Origin: Histomonas meleagridis
Lineage: Eukaryota > Parabasalia > Tritrichomonadida > Dientamoebidae
DNA: 64,000 nt
Assembly (NCBI GenBank): GCA_020186115.1
Contig: WSYJ01000059.1
Span: 1 to 64,000 of the forward strand
Reading direction: 5' to 3'
Position 1 is the stretch's first letter. Every line of letters starts with the position of its first letter. This document shows positions 32,901-43,542 of the stretch, piece by piece. The notes under the pieces are model-generated. The model was not told the DNA's origin. It saw only the letters and a program-made list of their open reading frames with translations, and made no database searches. A program made the translations under genes and the position numbers.

Positions 32901-33147
32901 TTGTTGACAGCATACATACATACGGTAATATGTATATATATATGTTGCTATATGCTATTTGCTAACAATTTCTATAATAATATACTCTCATTAAAGAACA
33001 AGGTAAGTACATACAATAACAATGTATATATATATATGTTCTCTCCTGTATCTCATATGAGACCTTATAATTATAGAAATTGTTTATATATGCAAATAGC
33101 ATTATCGTATGTATGTATATATTGTTGCCATTTTGCCCGTTGCCCCC
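32817..33147. repeat. Long imperfect palindrome bracketed by direct repeats
   Basis: The left arm (about 32908-32980: CATACATACGGTAAT ... GCTATTTGCTAACAATTTCT) and the right arm (about 33072-33122: AGAAATTGTTTATATATGCA ... AATAGCATTATCGTATG) are reverse complements with gaps. The palindrome is flanked by direct copies of TATATTGTTGCCATTTTGCC, at about 32824 and 33118. The layout resembles a MITE or a terminal structure of a mobile element. The apparent ORFs on both strands here come from the symmetry. Confidence 0.5.
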
Positions 33148-33239
33148 AACTTTCAGAAGAATGTTGTTCCCCAAAACATCCGAGAACAGGGTACACGTCA
33201 AAAACATTATGAATTTAAGGTCAATCTACTGTAATATTG

Positions 33240-33495
33240 AACTCTTCAAAAATTCAACTTTTAAAACCTAATATTTCATTATTATCATGTAAGGACATAT
33301 ATTTTCAAAATTCAACTTTTAAAAACCTAATATTTCATTATTATAATGTAAGGACATATATTTTCAAAATTCAACTATCGAAAACCTGATATTTCACATT
33401 GTCATGTAAGAACATATATTTCAAAATTCAACTTTTAAAAACCTAATATTTCATCATTGTCATGTAAGGACATATATTTTAAAAATTCAACTTTT
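33240..33495 (+). repeat. About 60-bp tandem repeat, four copies
   Basis: The unit contains ATTCAACTTTTAAAAACCTA, ATATTTCATTATTAT and ATGTAAGGACATATATTTTC, and repeats at about 60-62 bp steps with a few substitutions. It ends at a GC-richer segment. Confidence 0.7.
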
Positions 33496-33600
33496 ATTTT
33501 CGAAGCGAACGCGAGTGAGCTGAGAACACACACCGGAGCGAAGCGGAGTGCACAATGAAACAAGGTGGAGTTGTGCTGTGTGTGTGTACCTCAGGTTTAT
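33496..33600. repeat. GC-richer segment with GAGCGAAGCGGAG and GT-rich inverted ends
   Basis: It contains CGAAGCGAACGCGAGTGAGC, CGGAGCGAAGCGGAGTGC and an inverted pair CTGAGAACACACAC (about 33520) / GTGTGTGTACCTCAG (about 33583). It resembles positions 30-105 of the window (GCGCGAGTGGGAGCGAGTGC ... GCTGTGTGTGTGTG) and the motif TTCGCTCCGCTCGCT at 3792. It is probably an interspersed repeat. Confidence 0.45.
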
Positions 33601-33628
33601 GATAAGACATAAATAAAAATGAGTCTTT

Positions 33629-34207
33629 TTAGTGATATATTATGTTTTCCCTAGTTACTATGCTTTCCCTATGCGTTCGTGTTGCCATATTTGGATATGA
33701 ATTTTGTAATAAATTTAGACTATATAAGCTCACAATAGGTTCTCCTCTTAAGTATCTTTCAATCCAGTAAATCACCCGTGAAAATTCAAAAGCATGTAGC
33801 CTCTTGTAATGTTCGAATACCCATTCATAAGGGTAACGCAGTATATTCATCATATCTACTCCCATCTTCAAAAAACATATTGCGTGATACACACAGACAT
33901 CCCATAGTATTATTTCTTCTGCATCCATATCAATATTCTCGAACTTTTCGATAGGTATGTAATGTAAGTCTCTTGGTTGTAATTGTCTTTCAGTTACAGA
34001 ACCAGTGAACATAAATTCAAAGTCACCTAAAATGACATCTACATCGAACCATACCCTTGCATTGTAAGGCTACACTTTGTTAATAATAAAACTTTCTATG
34101 GTCCGGGGACCATAGTTTTCTTCAATCAAGCCCATTGGATCATAGAATCCTCTTGTGCTGAACCAGTCACCTTCGTCGTCGCTGTCGCTGCTGCTGTTCC
34201 GCTCCAT
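33629..34207 (-). pseudogene. Unknown protein with one in-frame TAG
   Basis: From ATG 34207 the frame reads MERNSSSDSDDEGDWFSTRG, FYDPMGLIEENYGPRTIESF, then TAG at 34070-34072, then PYNARVWFDVDVILGDFEFM and on to NMATRTHRESIVTRENIIYH at 33629. It is 192 residues if the stop is ignored. The composition is aromatic-rich and globular after an acidic start. No family is recognised. It lies at the left edge of the second Maverick fragment, so it may be an element gene. A downstream ATG (34012) would still allow a 127-residue protein. Confidence 0.5.
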
Positions 34208-34281
34208 TTATTAAAGTGAAATAAAAAATAACTGTTTTAACATTATATCAAAAACTCAGTGTCAGAAAATGTTATTCCATA

Positions 34282-34368
34282 GAATTTTTGAGACTAAATT
34301 ATGACAAATGGGACGCAGGCGTTCTTAAAGGACGCCTGGGATTTGGCATAGTTTAGTTTCAAAAATTC
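34282..34368. repeat. Long imperfect hairpin, arms about 38 nt
   Basis: GAATTTTTGAGACTAAATTA ... GACGCAGGCG on the left pairs with CGCCTGGG ... TAGTTTCAAAAATTC on the right around a short TTCTTAAAGG-type loop, with a few mismatches and a 3-base bulge. It sits between the 33629-34207 gene and the 3' end of the small gene at 34367. It could be a small palindromic element, a transcription end or an element border. Confidence 0.6.
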
Positions 34369-34663
34369 AAAAACAATATATAAATAATATTTTATCATTC
34401 TTTTGACCAACTAGCGCATTTGCTACACCATTCATAACAGGTGTAGATTTATCTGCTATTTTAATTCCTTTTGCAATATCACCTGCATGACCAGGTAAAT
34501 TTTCAATTCCAGGTATTTTCCCAACAGTATTTACAACAGGTTTGGTCACTTTATTTCGAACATTACCGATAAATTTACCGACTGGTTTGATAATTTTATC
34601 TCTGATCCGAGCACCTGCTTTTTTGAAACCATTTTTAATTTTGTTCCACAAACCCCACGCCAT
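34367..34663 (-). CDS. Small basic virion-type protein of a second Maverick
   Basis: This 98-residue frame starts MAWGLWNKIKNGFKKAGARI and continues with basic and amphipathic stretches (RDKIIKPVGKFIGNVRNKVT) and a glycine-rich end. This is the pattern of small basic minor virion proteins in trichomonad Mavericks, distantly like 21161-21595. The C-terminal FIYCF end runs into the hairpin and may be altered. Its first 14 residues closely match the next gene upstream, so the two look like a tandem duplication of the N-terminal part. Confidence 0.55.
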   Translation of the reverse strand: MAWGLWNKIKNGFKKAGARIRDKIIKPVGKFIGNVRNKVTKPVVNTVGKIPGIENLPGHAGDIAKGIKIADKSTPVMNGVANALVGQKNDKILFIYCF

Positions 34664-34698
34664 AAATTATAATTAAAATTAATTCATTGTTTTATTTT

Positions 34699-34944
34699 TT
34701 ATTTTGTAGAAAGCCTTTTTATTGAATTCTGTAATATTTTCTCATTCCTATCTTTTTCTGTTACATCCATATATATTATTTTATCGTTAGGTTTATATGG
34801 TAGAATTTTATTTTTATTAGCACCTAAATTCCTTTCATGTTCTAACCATTTTTTCACATTTTTGTTAAATTTTTCTTGTTGTTCTTTACTTAACTGAGAT
34901 TTTTTCAAACCTTATTTAATTTTATTCCAGACACCCCAGCCCAT
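34699..34944 (-). pseudogene. Second small basic protein with shared N-terminus, in-frame stop
   Basis: From ATG 34944 it reads MGWGVWNKIK, then TAA at 34912-34914, then GLKKSQLSKEQQEKFNKNVK to the stop at 34699. The start is nearly identical to that of the neighbour (M-A-W-G-L-W-N-K-I-K-N-G), while the rest is unrelated: a Lys/Glu-rich helical stretch and a short beta part (NDKIIYMDVTEKDRNEK). It suggests N-terminal module sharing between two virion proteins. The length is 81 residues ignoring the stop. Confidence 0.5.
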
Positions 34945-34979
34945 TTAAAAATTATGAAAATATTTTTTCATATTTATTA

Positions 34980-35860
34980 ATGTATTATGATAATACGCAA
35001 TCTAAAAATGAACAAAATAATCAATATAATGTTGGAGCTTATTTTGATCGTCTTACAGATTTAATTGCTAAAAATGACGGTACTCGTTCTTTTATTTTAA
35101 GAACTGAAGATTGTCATGATCAAAATGCACCATTTAATCAATCACAAGAAACTAGATTAAGAATTACTCATGGTGATCATATGATTTCACAAATTTCTGA
35201 AGGTTGCATTAATTTTAAAATTATGATAACTATACAATTATCAAATGCTATTAATTCTAGTAATTTACAAGATCCAAAAAAATTTGGCTAAAATATTTAT
35301 AGGTTTTAAGAGTTCTAATCAATTATTTGGTCAATTACAAATTATGTCTAATAATATTTCTACTGGTTATCAACAAAATGAATGTTGTCGTGAAGGTTAT
35401 TGTTATTATACAATTAAACCTTATGCTGAGAAGAGAACTAGAAAATATACACATTTTTTATATGAAAATGTTTCAGAATATTCTCAATCCGTTTGTGGTA
35501 TCTATGTTAATCTGAAAACAATTGCAGATGGAAATAAACATGATATCGAATTTGAAATGAATCTTCCATTTGAAGATATATTAGCTTTACAAGCATTTGA
35601 TTTATATCCAAATAGATTAGTTGGTGATATTGAATTAAAGTTTTATGTTAAACAAAATGGTTTAGTATGGTGTCAAGTAGACCCACGTAAAATTAAAGAA
35701 GTTGAAGAATAATTAGAATTTTCTTCTATTAATGCTACATTTAATAATTTATCTTTATTTACTCATGGTTTTACTCAAATTGGTAATTCTGCTAATATAA
35801 CTACTACATTTAAATGTGATACTGAGTCTACTCATACTATTGATACATCATGGTGATCCT
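34980..35860 (+). pseudogene. Divergent Maverick major capsid protein, N-terminal half, broken
   Basis: From ATG 34980 (MYYDNTQSKNEQNNQYNVGA) the frame shifts at a seven-A run near 35278 and continues FIGFKSSNQLFGQLQIMSN, then GIYVNLKTIADGNKHDIEFE and LALQAFDLYPNRLVGDIELK. These blocks align in order with YIGYKCSC, GVYVDLSAIN and LLLFNMRYYPNWAGKLSIEL in the capsid gene at 24025, at low identity. A TAA at 35710-35712 is followed by more coding (SSINATFNNLSLFTHGFTQI) and another shift near 35855. Only the first jelly roll and the start of the second are present. It represents a separate Maverick lineage from the main element. Confidence 0.65.
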
Positions 35861-36460
35861 ACACAAAGAAAACAATATGTAGCAGATGGAAATACAATTA
35901 GAACTTTCAATGAATGGTTAAATTCTGAAGTAAAAACAGTAAATTATTCAAAACCATTTGATGATCCAATTGTTCAATATAATCCTGAATATGATGACTT
36001 TAGGGCACGAATGATAACGGCTAATGATAACTTCGATAGAAGAGATACTGGTGTTATGAATATTTATAAATTACATAGTACTTCAAAAAGAAGGTCAGCA
36101 AATGCAGTATTTACTAGTTTACTTGTTATAGAAGCATATAATAAATTCACTGATCGTTTTATAGATAATAGTGAATATCTTGCAAGAATTAAGGGTTATT
36201 GTCCAATGCTTCGAGTATCTTGTGAATTATTTAAAAGATCAATTATTCCTACAATAGAAGTTCTATTACAACAACATAATATTTCAGATATTGCCACAGG
36301 TGAAAAATATAAAATGCCAGACACAGGTGAATATTATTATTCAACTGTCTGTAAAAAAATTGTTACTGATATGTTAGATGACCCTGATCATAAAGATAAA
36401 ATGGTTGCGGCAATCAAAAGTTATGTAGAAGAAAAAATCGGTGTACCCCTAATACACTAG
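35861..36460 (+). pseudogene. Helical unknown protein fused to the capsid relic
   Basis: The open frame reads DPTQRKQYVADGNTIRTFNE, KPFDDPIVQYNPEYDDFRAR, NNFDRRDTG-like text and ends EEKIGVPLIH. It looks mainly helical, unlike the second barrel of a capsid protein, so the capsid gene may have been joined to another element gene by deletion. No start codon of its own is seen near 35861. The family is not recognised. Confidence 0.4.
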
Positions 36461-37024
36461 ATGCTTAGTAAGTTAATAAACACAAATTTTTTAAATCATT
36501 ATTTTTTTATGATCAAGATTAGTGATTTCTCATGCCATGTAGGGAAAAATAATACTGAATATAATAGTTCTAGTGCTAATTGTAAAGTTATCATTAATAA
36601 TAACAATAGTGAAACACCAGCACATTATTATGAAGTTAATGAAGAAATACCAAAAATTATTACGAGAGATACTGAACTTGATACTGATAATACTAGTGGT
36701 TTATATAAACATATAGTTTTAACATTTAGTGCAATATTAAAGACAAATGATATGAAATTAATAGCGAATTTAATTGATAATAGTGGAAAAATTATGATTA
36801 ATGCTAATGATTTAGTACAAGCTATGAGTACAATTTCAGAAATTGATTTTAATCAAGTTAAATTAAGTTATGAAGATTCTGATTTTGGTTGTTTAAAGCA
36901 TGTAAATCCAATTAAAAAAGTTAACTCAATTAAGATTAATGGATATGATCTTAGTTCACAACAATATAATAAAGAATATAACACATTAATGGATAAATTC
37001 AATATTACATTAGAAATAGTATAA
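36461..37024 (+). CDS. Possible minor structural protein of the second Maverick
   Basis: This frame of 187 residues is intact. ATG 36461 directly follows the previous stop, and a second ATG at 36509 (MIKISDFSCHVGKNNTEYNS) is equally plausible. The protein is beta-rich with YKHIVLTFSAILKTNDMKLI and a C-terminal NITLEIV strand. Position after the capsid gene suggests a penton-like or other capsid partner, but the sequence does not show this directly. Confidence 0.45.
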   Translation: MLSKLINTNFLNHYFFMIKISDFSCHVGKNNTEYNSSSANCKVIINNNNSETPAHYYEVNEEIPKIITRDTELDTDNTSGLYKHIVLTFSAILKTNDMKLIANLIDNSGKIMINANDLVQAMSTISEIDFNQVKLSYEDSDFGCLKHVNPIKKVNSIKINGYDLSSQQYNKEYNTLMDKFNITLEIV

Positions 37025-37025
37025 A

Positions 37026-37075
37026 TGCATTAGTATCAGGATTTGCATACCAGTCATTAGTATCAGGATTACTAT
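37026..37075 (+). repeat. Short direct repeat at the fragment edge
   Basis: CATTAGTATCAGGATT occurs at about 37028 and again at about 37055, 27 bp apart, right where the Maverick fragment meets the dehydrogenase relic. It may be a repair or integration scar. Confidence 0.4.
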
Positions 37076-37109
37076 GCCAATACGGAATTTCGCCAGCAGA
37101 TTATAACAG

Positions 37110-37370
37110 TTAACTGTTAAATACCTTGGCAAAGGAAACAATGTTAAGATTCCACGTCTTGAGTGGGGCGTTGGAATGAGCTATAAGCACATTCATGGTG
37201 CTTTAACTTTTGTGAATAACGTTAGAAATGGAGAAATTACTCCAACAAAATTTATAACTCATCGCTTTCATGAAATTGAAAAGGTTGAAGATGCTTTGAT
37301 GCTTATAAAGGATAAACCAGCTGATTTAATTAAGCTAGTCGTTGAAATTACATACGATGACTATAAATAA
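37110..37370 (+). pseudogene. C-terminal scrap of a zinc-type NADP alcohol dehydrogenase
   Basis: The frame reads LTVKYLGKGNNVKIPRLEWG then VGMSYKHIHGALTFVNNVRN, ITPTKFITHRFHEIEKVEDA and LMLIKDKPADLIKLVV. This matches the end of medium-chain zinc dehydrogenases of the Thermoanaerobacter/trichomonad secondary-alcohol type (IPRLEWG-GM-HK; THxFxxxxxIEKAxMLMKDKPxDLIKPVV). About 75% of the gene, including the zinc and Rossmann parts, is missing; the upstream side is Maverick sequence. It is a pseudogene fragment probably created by an insertion or deletion. Confidence 0.8.
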
Positions 37371-37686
37371 AAAAAAGCTAATTTCAATTGTATGTATTTT
37401 TTCATCAAATATTTGGAAATTTGTGGAACATATATCAATATTTTGCATAACAACAAAAAAATTTTATTTTACTATTTTTATCAGTAAAATTACACTTTGT
37501 TTAATTACTACAAAAAATTCGTCACATCATTTAAATACAGATCAATGTAATATTGTATATAATTGCTAAAATTGCTTATAAAACGATAAATTTAAAACAA
37601 AATTCTTTATATGTTTAATTGAAGAAAAAAAGCAAATTGATTTAATATTTTACTTTACAAAAAAAGTTTTATCACAAAAGAAAATT
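37371..37686. other. AT-rich spacer, no gene seen
   Basis: Between the dehydrogenase scrap and the next relic there is only AT-rich sequence without a supported frame. Confidence 0.4.
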
Positions 37687-38379
37687 TCATAAAATTATAT
37701 ATATAATATTTAATAAAAATGATTTCATCATCAAAATATTTAACCCCTTTTGTTTAAATGTTCTTCCACATATTTTTACCAAGAATTTAACAAATTTTTT
37801 ATCTCTGAATTTCAGTGCTTCTTTATAAGCATATATAGGTACATAGCTTCCATACAATACGTAAATATGTTCACCTTTTTCCAGAAGGTACTTTGTCATT
37901 GTTAAATCTGTATGTAATATGATCCATGTCATGCGAATAAGCTCAAAAATTCTTCTTTCCTTTTAGTAAAATGTTTTTTGAATTCAGAAATATTATTTAA
38001 AATAAATGCAAAACGAATAGATTCATCATTTATATTATATTTATTGATATTTTTGAAGAAGCTTTTCTCAAGAGTTTGACTAAACATGTATGTTACCATA
38101 AATGTATTTTAGAAACAAGTTTACGATAGAGTTCAATATAAAAATTTTGATTGAAAATCCATTTCCTTTTACATGAAAATAAAGGTTTATAGGAATTTCA
38201 TCGTCTGTGACTTTTAAATCATTCCCGATACGGGATTCACGAACTTTAATAAAATGAAACCCTGTCTGATTAACGGTTCCTAATAAGTCACCCCCAAAAT
38301 TTTCAACTTTAACGTACAAAAATTGCCTTTGTTTGAAGAAGGTGCAAACTAATGGATTTACTAGAGTTTCCTTCTTCAA
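37687..38379 (-). pseudogene. Relic of a DUF3447/ankyrin-type protein
   Basis: The minus strand from about 38087 encodes NINDESIRFAFILNNISEFK and then, after a shift near 37935, TMTKYLLEKGEHIYVLYGSY and EALKFRDKKFVKFLVKICGR. These helical pairs look like the ankyrin/DUF3447 repeats of trichomonad proteins. Further upstream (38379-38080) another frame gives FGGDLLGTVNQTGFHFIKVR, perhaps the 5' part of the same or another gene, and it overlaps the start of the coiled-coil gene by 28 bp. I treat all of it as a broken gene; boundaries and identity of the upstream piece are uncertain. Confidence 0.4.
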
Positions 38380-41300
38380 AATATCCCAATAACATTACTC
38401 CACAAAACATTTCATCACAATCAAAATTTGCGTTTAGATGTTGTCATGCACTTCATAAGATAAAAATATCTCAAAAAGAAGCATCTGATTATTTGAGCAT
38501 TGATTTTCAAAACTCACCATCTAACAAAAAGCTAATTGAAGAAACACAGAAGAATATGGAAAAAATTACATCTGCGATTAAAGAACAAATGCAATTCATC
38601 AAACAAAATGGTGGAATACAAAAATTAACAGAGCAGCTAGAAAGCACCAAACAATTAAAAGAAAATTTAAAACAAAAAGAAAAAGAATTGGCAGATTTTA
38701 AAAAAATTCAAAAAATTGAACAAGAAATTGAAGAATTAAAAAAGCAAATTGATCAAAAAGCGAAAGACATTTCTAGGTTAAAATATGAGTTAGATCAGGA
38801 AAAAGAAAACATTGATGATAAAAATATAATCAGCCAATCCATTTCTCTTTTGGAAGAAGAACTTGAGGAACTAAAAGGGAAAGTACAAAATATGACCCAA
38901 AATCCCATCGAAATTGAAAATATAAATACTGATATTGATGAACTGTTCAAAGAAAAAGAACAAGAAATCGAAAATTGCAAAGAAATTTTACAAAAAATTG
39001 ATCAAAAAATTGAAGAACTCAAAAAAGAACTTATTATAAATGAAGATGAACCACTTTTTTCTGTTGATGAGTTCCTTGCCCTGAAAAGCAATCTTGAGAA
39101 AATAATCAAAGAACTTGAAGAAAAATTAAATAAAGGAAAAGAAGAATTCCAAAATGAACTTAAGGAATTATTAAAACTGAAAGATTTAGAAATTGAAGAA
39201 CTTAAAAATAATATAAATCAAAACAATGAAACATTAGAACAAAAGCAAAAAGAAATTGAAGAAAATAATAATTCCTTAAACCAAGAAAAGGAAAACATGC
39301 AAAAAGAATTAGAACAAAGCAAACAAGAAAATGAGGAATTAAAAAAAAAATTAAGTCAAAATGAAAATGAGTTAAAGGAATTAAATGAAAATAATAACGA
39401 ACTCAATGAAGAAATTCAGCAAAATAAAGAACGAATTGAAGAACTTAATAATAAATTCGAAGAAAGCAAACAAGAAAATGAGGAATTAAAAGAAAAATTA
39501 AGTCAAAATGAAAATGAGTTAAAAGAATTAAACGAAAATAATAATAAACTCAATGAAGAAATTCAACAAAATAAAGAACGAATTGAAGAACTTAATAATA
39601 AATTAAGTCAAGAAATTAATGAATTCGAAGAAACCCAACAAGAAAATGCAGAGTTAAAAGAAAAATTAAATCAGAATGAAAATGAATTAAAAGAATTAAA
39701 TGAAAATAATAATAAAATTAAAGAAGAAATTCAACAAAATAAAGAACGAATTGAAGAACTTAATAATAAATTTGAAGAAAGTAAACAAGAAAATGAGGAA
39801 TTAAAAGAAAAATTAAGTCAAAATGAAAACGAGTTAAAAGAATTAAACGAAAATAATAATAAACTCAATGAAGAAATTCAACAAAATAAAGAACGAATTG
39901 AAGAACTTAATAATAAATTAAGTCAAGAAATTAATGAATTAGAGCAAAATAAACAAGAAAATACCGAATTAAGAGAAAAATTAGACCAATATAAAATGGA
40001 AAAAGAAAATTTAGAAAAAAAAATTTTAGATATTGCAAAGACTCAATTTATAAATGATAGTCTCGAAGAAGTATTGCAAAATAAGCAGAAAGAAATCGAA
40101 AACCTTAATCAAGAATTAAACAAACTCAAAGACAATTTGGATGAATACAAAGGAATTGAAGAAAATCTTAAACAAATTGAAGCAGAACTACAACAACATA
40201 AAGGAAAATTAATTCAGAAAGATCAAGAAATCGAAGATCTTAATGATGCGTTGGGAGAATTAGAACAAAAAAACAAAGAGCTCAAAGAAAAACAAGAAAA
40301 TGAAGAAGAATCAGATAATTTACACAAAATCGAAGTGAATCAAAAAGATAAAGAAATTGAAGACCTGAGCAATAAATTTGCAGAATTAGAACAAGAAAAC
40401 AAAAAATACAAGCAAAAATCAGAAGAAAATGAGGAAAAACTCAATGAATTACTTGGTGAAATAAAGCAAAAGGAAAAAGAAAATCAAAAAATTAAAGAAC
40501 AAATGGAAATAAAAGAATTAGAAAAATTATGTGAACAAAAAGACAAAGAACTTCAAGGACTTAAACAAAAATTAAACAAATTGAAAGAAAAAGATAAAGA
40601 ACTTAAAGATAAAACAGAAGAAAATGAAGTGAAACTCAAAGGAATTAAACAAGAAATTCAACGAAAATTTGACGAAGGCGAAGATATTAAATATGAAAAC
40701 AATAAATTAACAGAAATCGAAGAAGAAAACAAAGAACTGAAAGAACAAATTGAAGGAAATGAATATGAAATCGAAGAAATACAAAAATTAATTGATGAAA
40801 AATCACGAGAAAATGAAAATGTTCATAATGACATCAAAAGATTAAACGAAATGAATCAAAATAACAATGAACTTCAAGAACGAATTGAAGAAAACGAAAA
40901 GGAAATCAAAGAATTCCAAAAATTAAATCAACAAAAAGATAATGAAGAAGATTTAACGAAAATAAGGGAATTGGAAGAAGCAAACGAAAACTTCAAAGGA
41001 AAATTCTTACAAACTCAAAACGAATTAAATGAATTAGACAACGAAATCAATCACAAACTTCAAGAAATTGGAGATCTTAAAACTGAAAACGACAAATTAT
41101 CAGAAATAGAAGAAGAAACTTCGAAAGTTAAAGATCAAATGGAGCAAACAGAAGCAGAAATAAAAGAATTACAAAAATTAATCCAAGAAAAGGATCGTGA
41201 CAAAGAACATTCAACTAAAATATCAGAATTAGAAGAAGAAAACAAATCACTTAATGAAAAGTTAGAAGAAAATGCCGAAAAACTCAATAAATTTGAACAA

Positions 41301-43542
41301 GAGATTCAAGATAAAGAACAAGAAATTGAAAATCTTCACAACGAAATTAAAGAATTAAAAGCAAAAGAAAACGAAAACAAAGAACTCAAAAATCAAATCG
41401 AAGAAAACGAAACAGCACTCAATGAAATAGATCAAGAAATTCAACGACGAGATAATGAAATTGAAGAACTTCAGGACAAATTAAAAGAAAAGGAAAAAGA
41501 AAATCAAAAAATTAAAGAACAAATGGAAATAAAAGAATTAGAAAAATTATGTGAACAAAAAGACAAAGAACTTCAAGGACTTAAACAAAAATTAAACAAA
41601 TTGAAAGAAAAAGATAAAGAACTTAAAGATAAAACAGAAGAAAATGAAGTGAAACTCAAAGGAATTAAACAAGAAATTCAACGAAAATTTGACGAAGGCG
41701 AAGATATTAAATATGAAAACAATAAATTAACAGAAATCGAAGAAGAAAACAAAGAACTGAAAGAACAAATTGAAGGAAATGAATATGAAATCGAAGAAAT
41801 ACAAAAATTAATTGATGAAAAATCACGAGAAAATGAAAATGTTCATAATGACATCAAAAGATTAAACGAAATGAATCAAAATAACAATGAACTTCAAGAA
41901 CGAATTGAAGAAAACGAAAAGGAAATCAAAGAATTCCAAAAATTAAATCAACAAAAAGATAATGAAGAAGATTTAATAATAATGACAGATTTAGGAAAAT
42001 CAAATGAAAACTTTAAAGAAAAATTCGGACAAATGCAAAGTAAATTTAACGAAATACCAGAAAATAATGAAAATGAATTTTCAACAAAATTAACAGAATT
42101 GGGAGAAGAAAACAAAGAACTCAAAGAAAGATTAAAACAAAATGAAGAAAAACATGAAGAATTGCGCAAAGAAATCAAGCACAAACTTCAAGAAATCGGA
42201 GATCTAAAAACTGAAAACGACAAATTATCTGAAATAGAAGAAGAAACTATTGAAAATAAGAATCATTCAGAACAAATAAAATCAGAAATAGACAAGTTAC
42301 AAAAATTGATCCAAGAAAATGATCGTGACAAAGAACATTCAACTAAAATATCAGAATTAGAAGAAGAAAACAAATCACTTAATGAAAAGTTAGAAGAAAA
42401 TGCCGAAAAACTCAATAAATTTGAACAAGAGATTCAAGATAAAGAACAAGAAATTGAAAAATCTTCACAACGAAATTAAAGAATTAAAAGCAAAAGAAAA
42501 CGAAAACAAAGAACTCAAAAATCAAATCGAAGAAAACGAAACAGCACTCAATGAAATAGATCAAGAAATTCAACGACGAGATAATGAAATTGAAGAACTT
42601 CAGGACAAATTAAAAGAAAAGGAAAAAGAAAATCAAAAAATTAAAGAGCAAATGGAAACAAATGAGCAAAAAGAAAAAGAAAAAGAAATCGAAGAACTTA
42701 AAGAACAATTAAAGCAAAGAAAAGAGAAACTTAATGAATTAGATAACGAAATTAAACAAAAAGACAAAGAAATTGAAGATCTTTACAATGATATCAAACA
42801 ACTACTTGAAGCTGAACGAGAAAGCAAAGAACTCAAAGACAAATTTGATGAAAATAAACAAAAACTCAATGAATTAGGTAATGAAGTTCAGCAAAAAGAT
42901 GACAAAATTGAAAATCTAAATAATAAATTAATAGAATTAGAACAAGAAAGCAAAGAACTCAAAGACAAATTCGAAGGAAACGAAAACGAAATTAATGAAT
43001 TACAAAAACAGTTCCAACAAAAAGATAAAGAAATCGAAAATCTAACAAACAAATTAACTGAGTTAGAACAAGAAAACAAAGAACTTAAAGATGAATCTCT
43101 TCAATTACAACAAGAAAAAGAGAATTTAACAAATATTTCTTCATCGCTTTCAGATCGATATATTAAACTTTGTGAAATAGCGGGCGTTGATTATAATGAT
43201 TTAGAAAATGGAATCGAAGAAAAACTAAAGAACGTAATGTCTTTGGAAGGAAATGAAGAATTCGATAATGTAATTGTTCGAGATGTTAATGATTTACTTG
43301 GTTCGTGCGGAAGGAATAAAATTATTCCAAAAATTAAAGAAAATTCGAATCTAATTAAACAAATTTCAGAATATTTCCCGAACATTGATCCAAATAATAT
43401 TCCAAATCAAATTAGAGAATTGATTTTGGAAATTAATAGATTAACAAAGTTGTGTATGGAAATGTCGAGATATTCAAGTCGGATTCGATTACAAATGTTT
43501 GTTTCTATTTTGATTCTTCTCCTTGTTGCTTTCCAGAAATAA
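38352..43542 (+). CDS. Giant tail-anchored coiled-coil protein, one-base frameshift in the second repeat copy
   Basis: From ATG 38352 the protein has a short non-coiled start (MDLLEFPSSKYPNN) and then over 1,600 residues of continuous Glu/Lys/Asn/Gln-rich coiled coil. At about 39300-39960 a 49-56 residue unit (LSQNENELKELNENNNKLNE) repeats four times. After residue 1,370 an extra A at 42457-42461 (GAAAAATC versus GAAAATC in the duplicate copy near 41330) breaks the frame, which resumes to 43542. The C-terminus has a small globular part (SDRYIKLCEIAGVDYNDLEN) and ends with one membrane helix (MFVSILILLLVAFQ). The uninterrupted protein would be about 1,729 residues. The layout fits golgin-type tethers on internal membranes, but no specific family can be named. 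Confidence 0.7.
40469..42650 (+). repeat. Recent internal tandem duplication of about 1.0-1.13 kb
   Basis: Bases 40469-40956 recur at 41489-41976 with no visible difference, an offset of exactly 1,020 bp (340 codons). The following parts are diverged, but 41190-41530 is again near-identical to about 42322-42650 with an offset near 1,132 bp. So the second copy contains the duplicate plus an expansion of about 112 bp. The only lesion in the gene, the extra A, lies in the second copy. Confidence 0.85.

Noticed and set aside
32886-33271. Overlapping ORFs on both strands
   Set aside because: They arise from an imperfect palindrome and AT-rich repeats.
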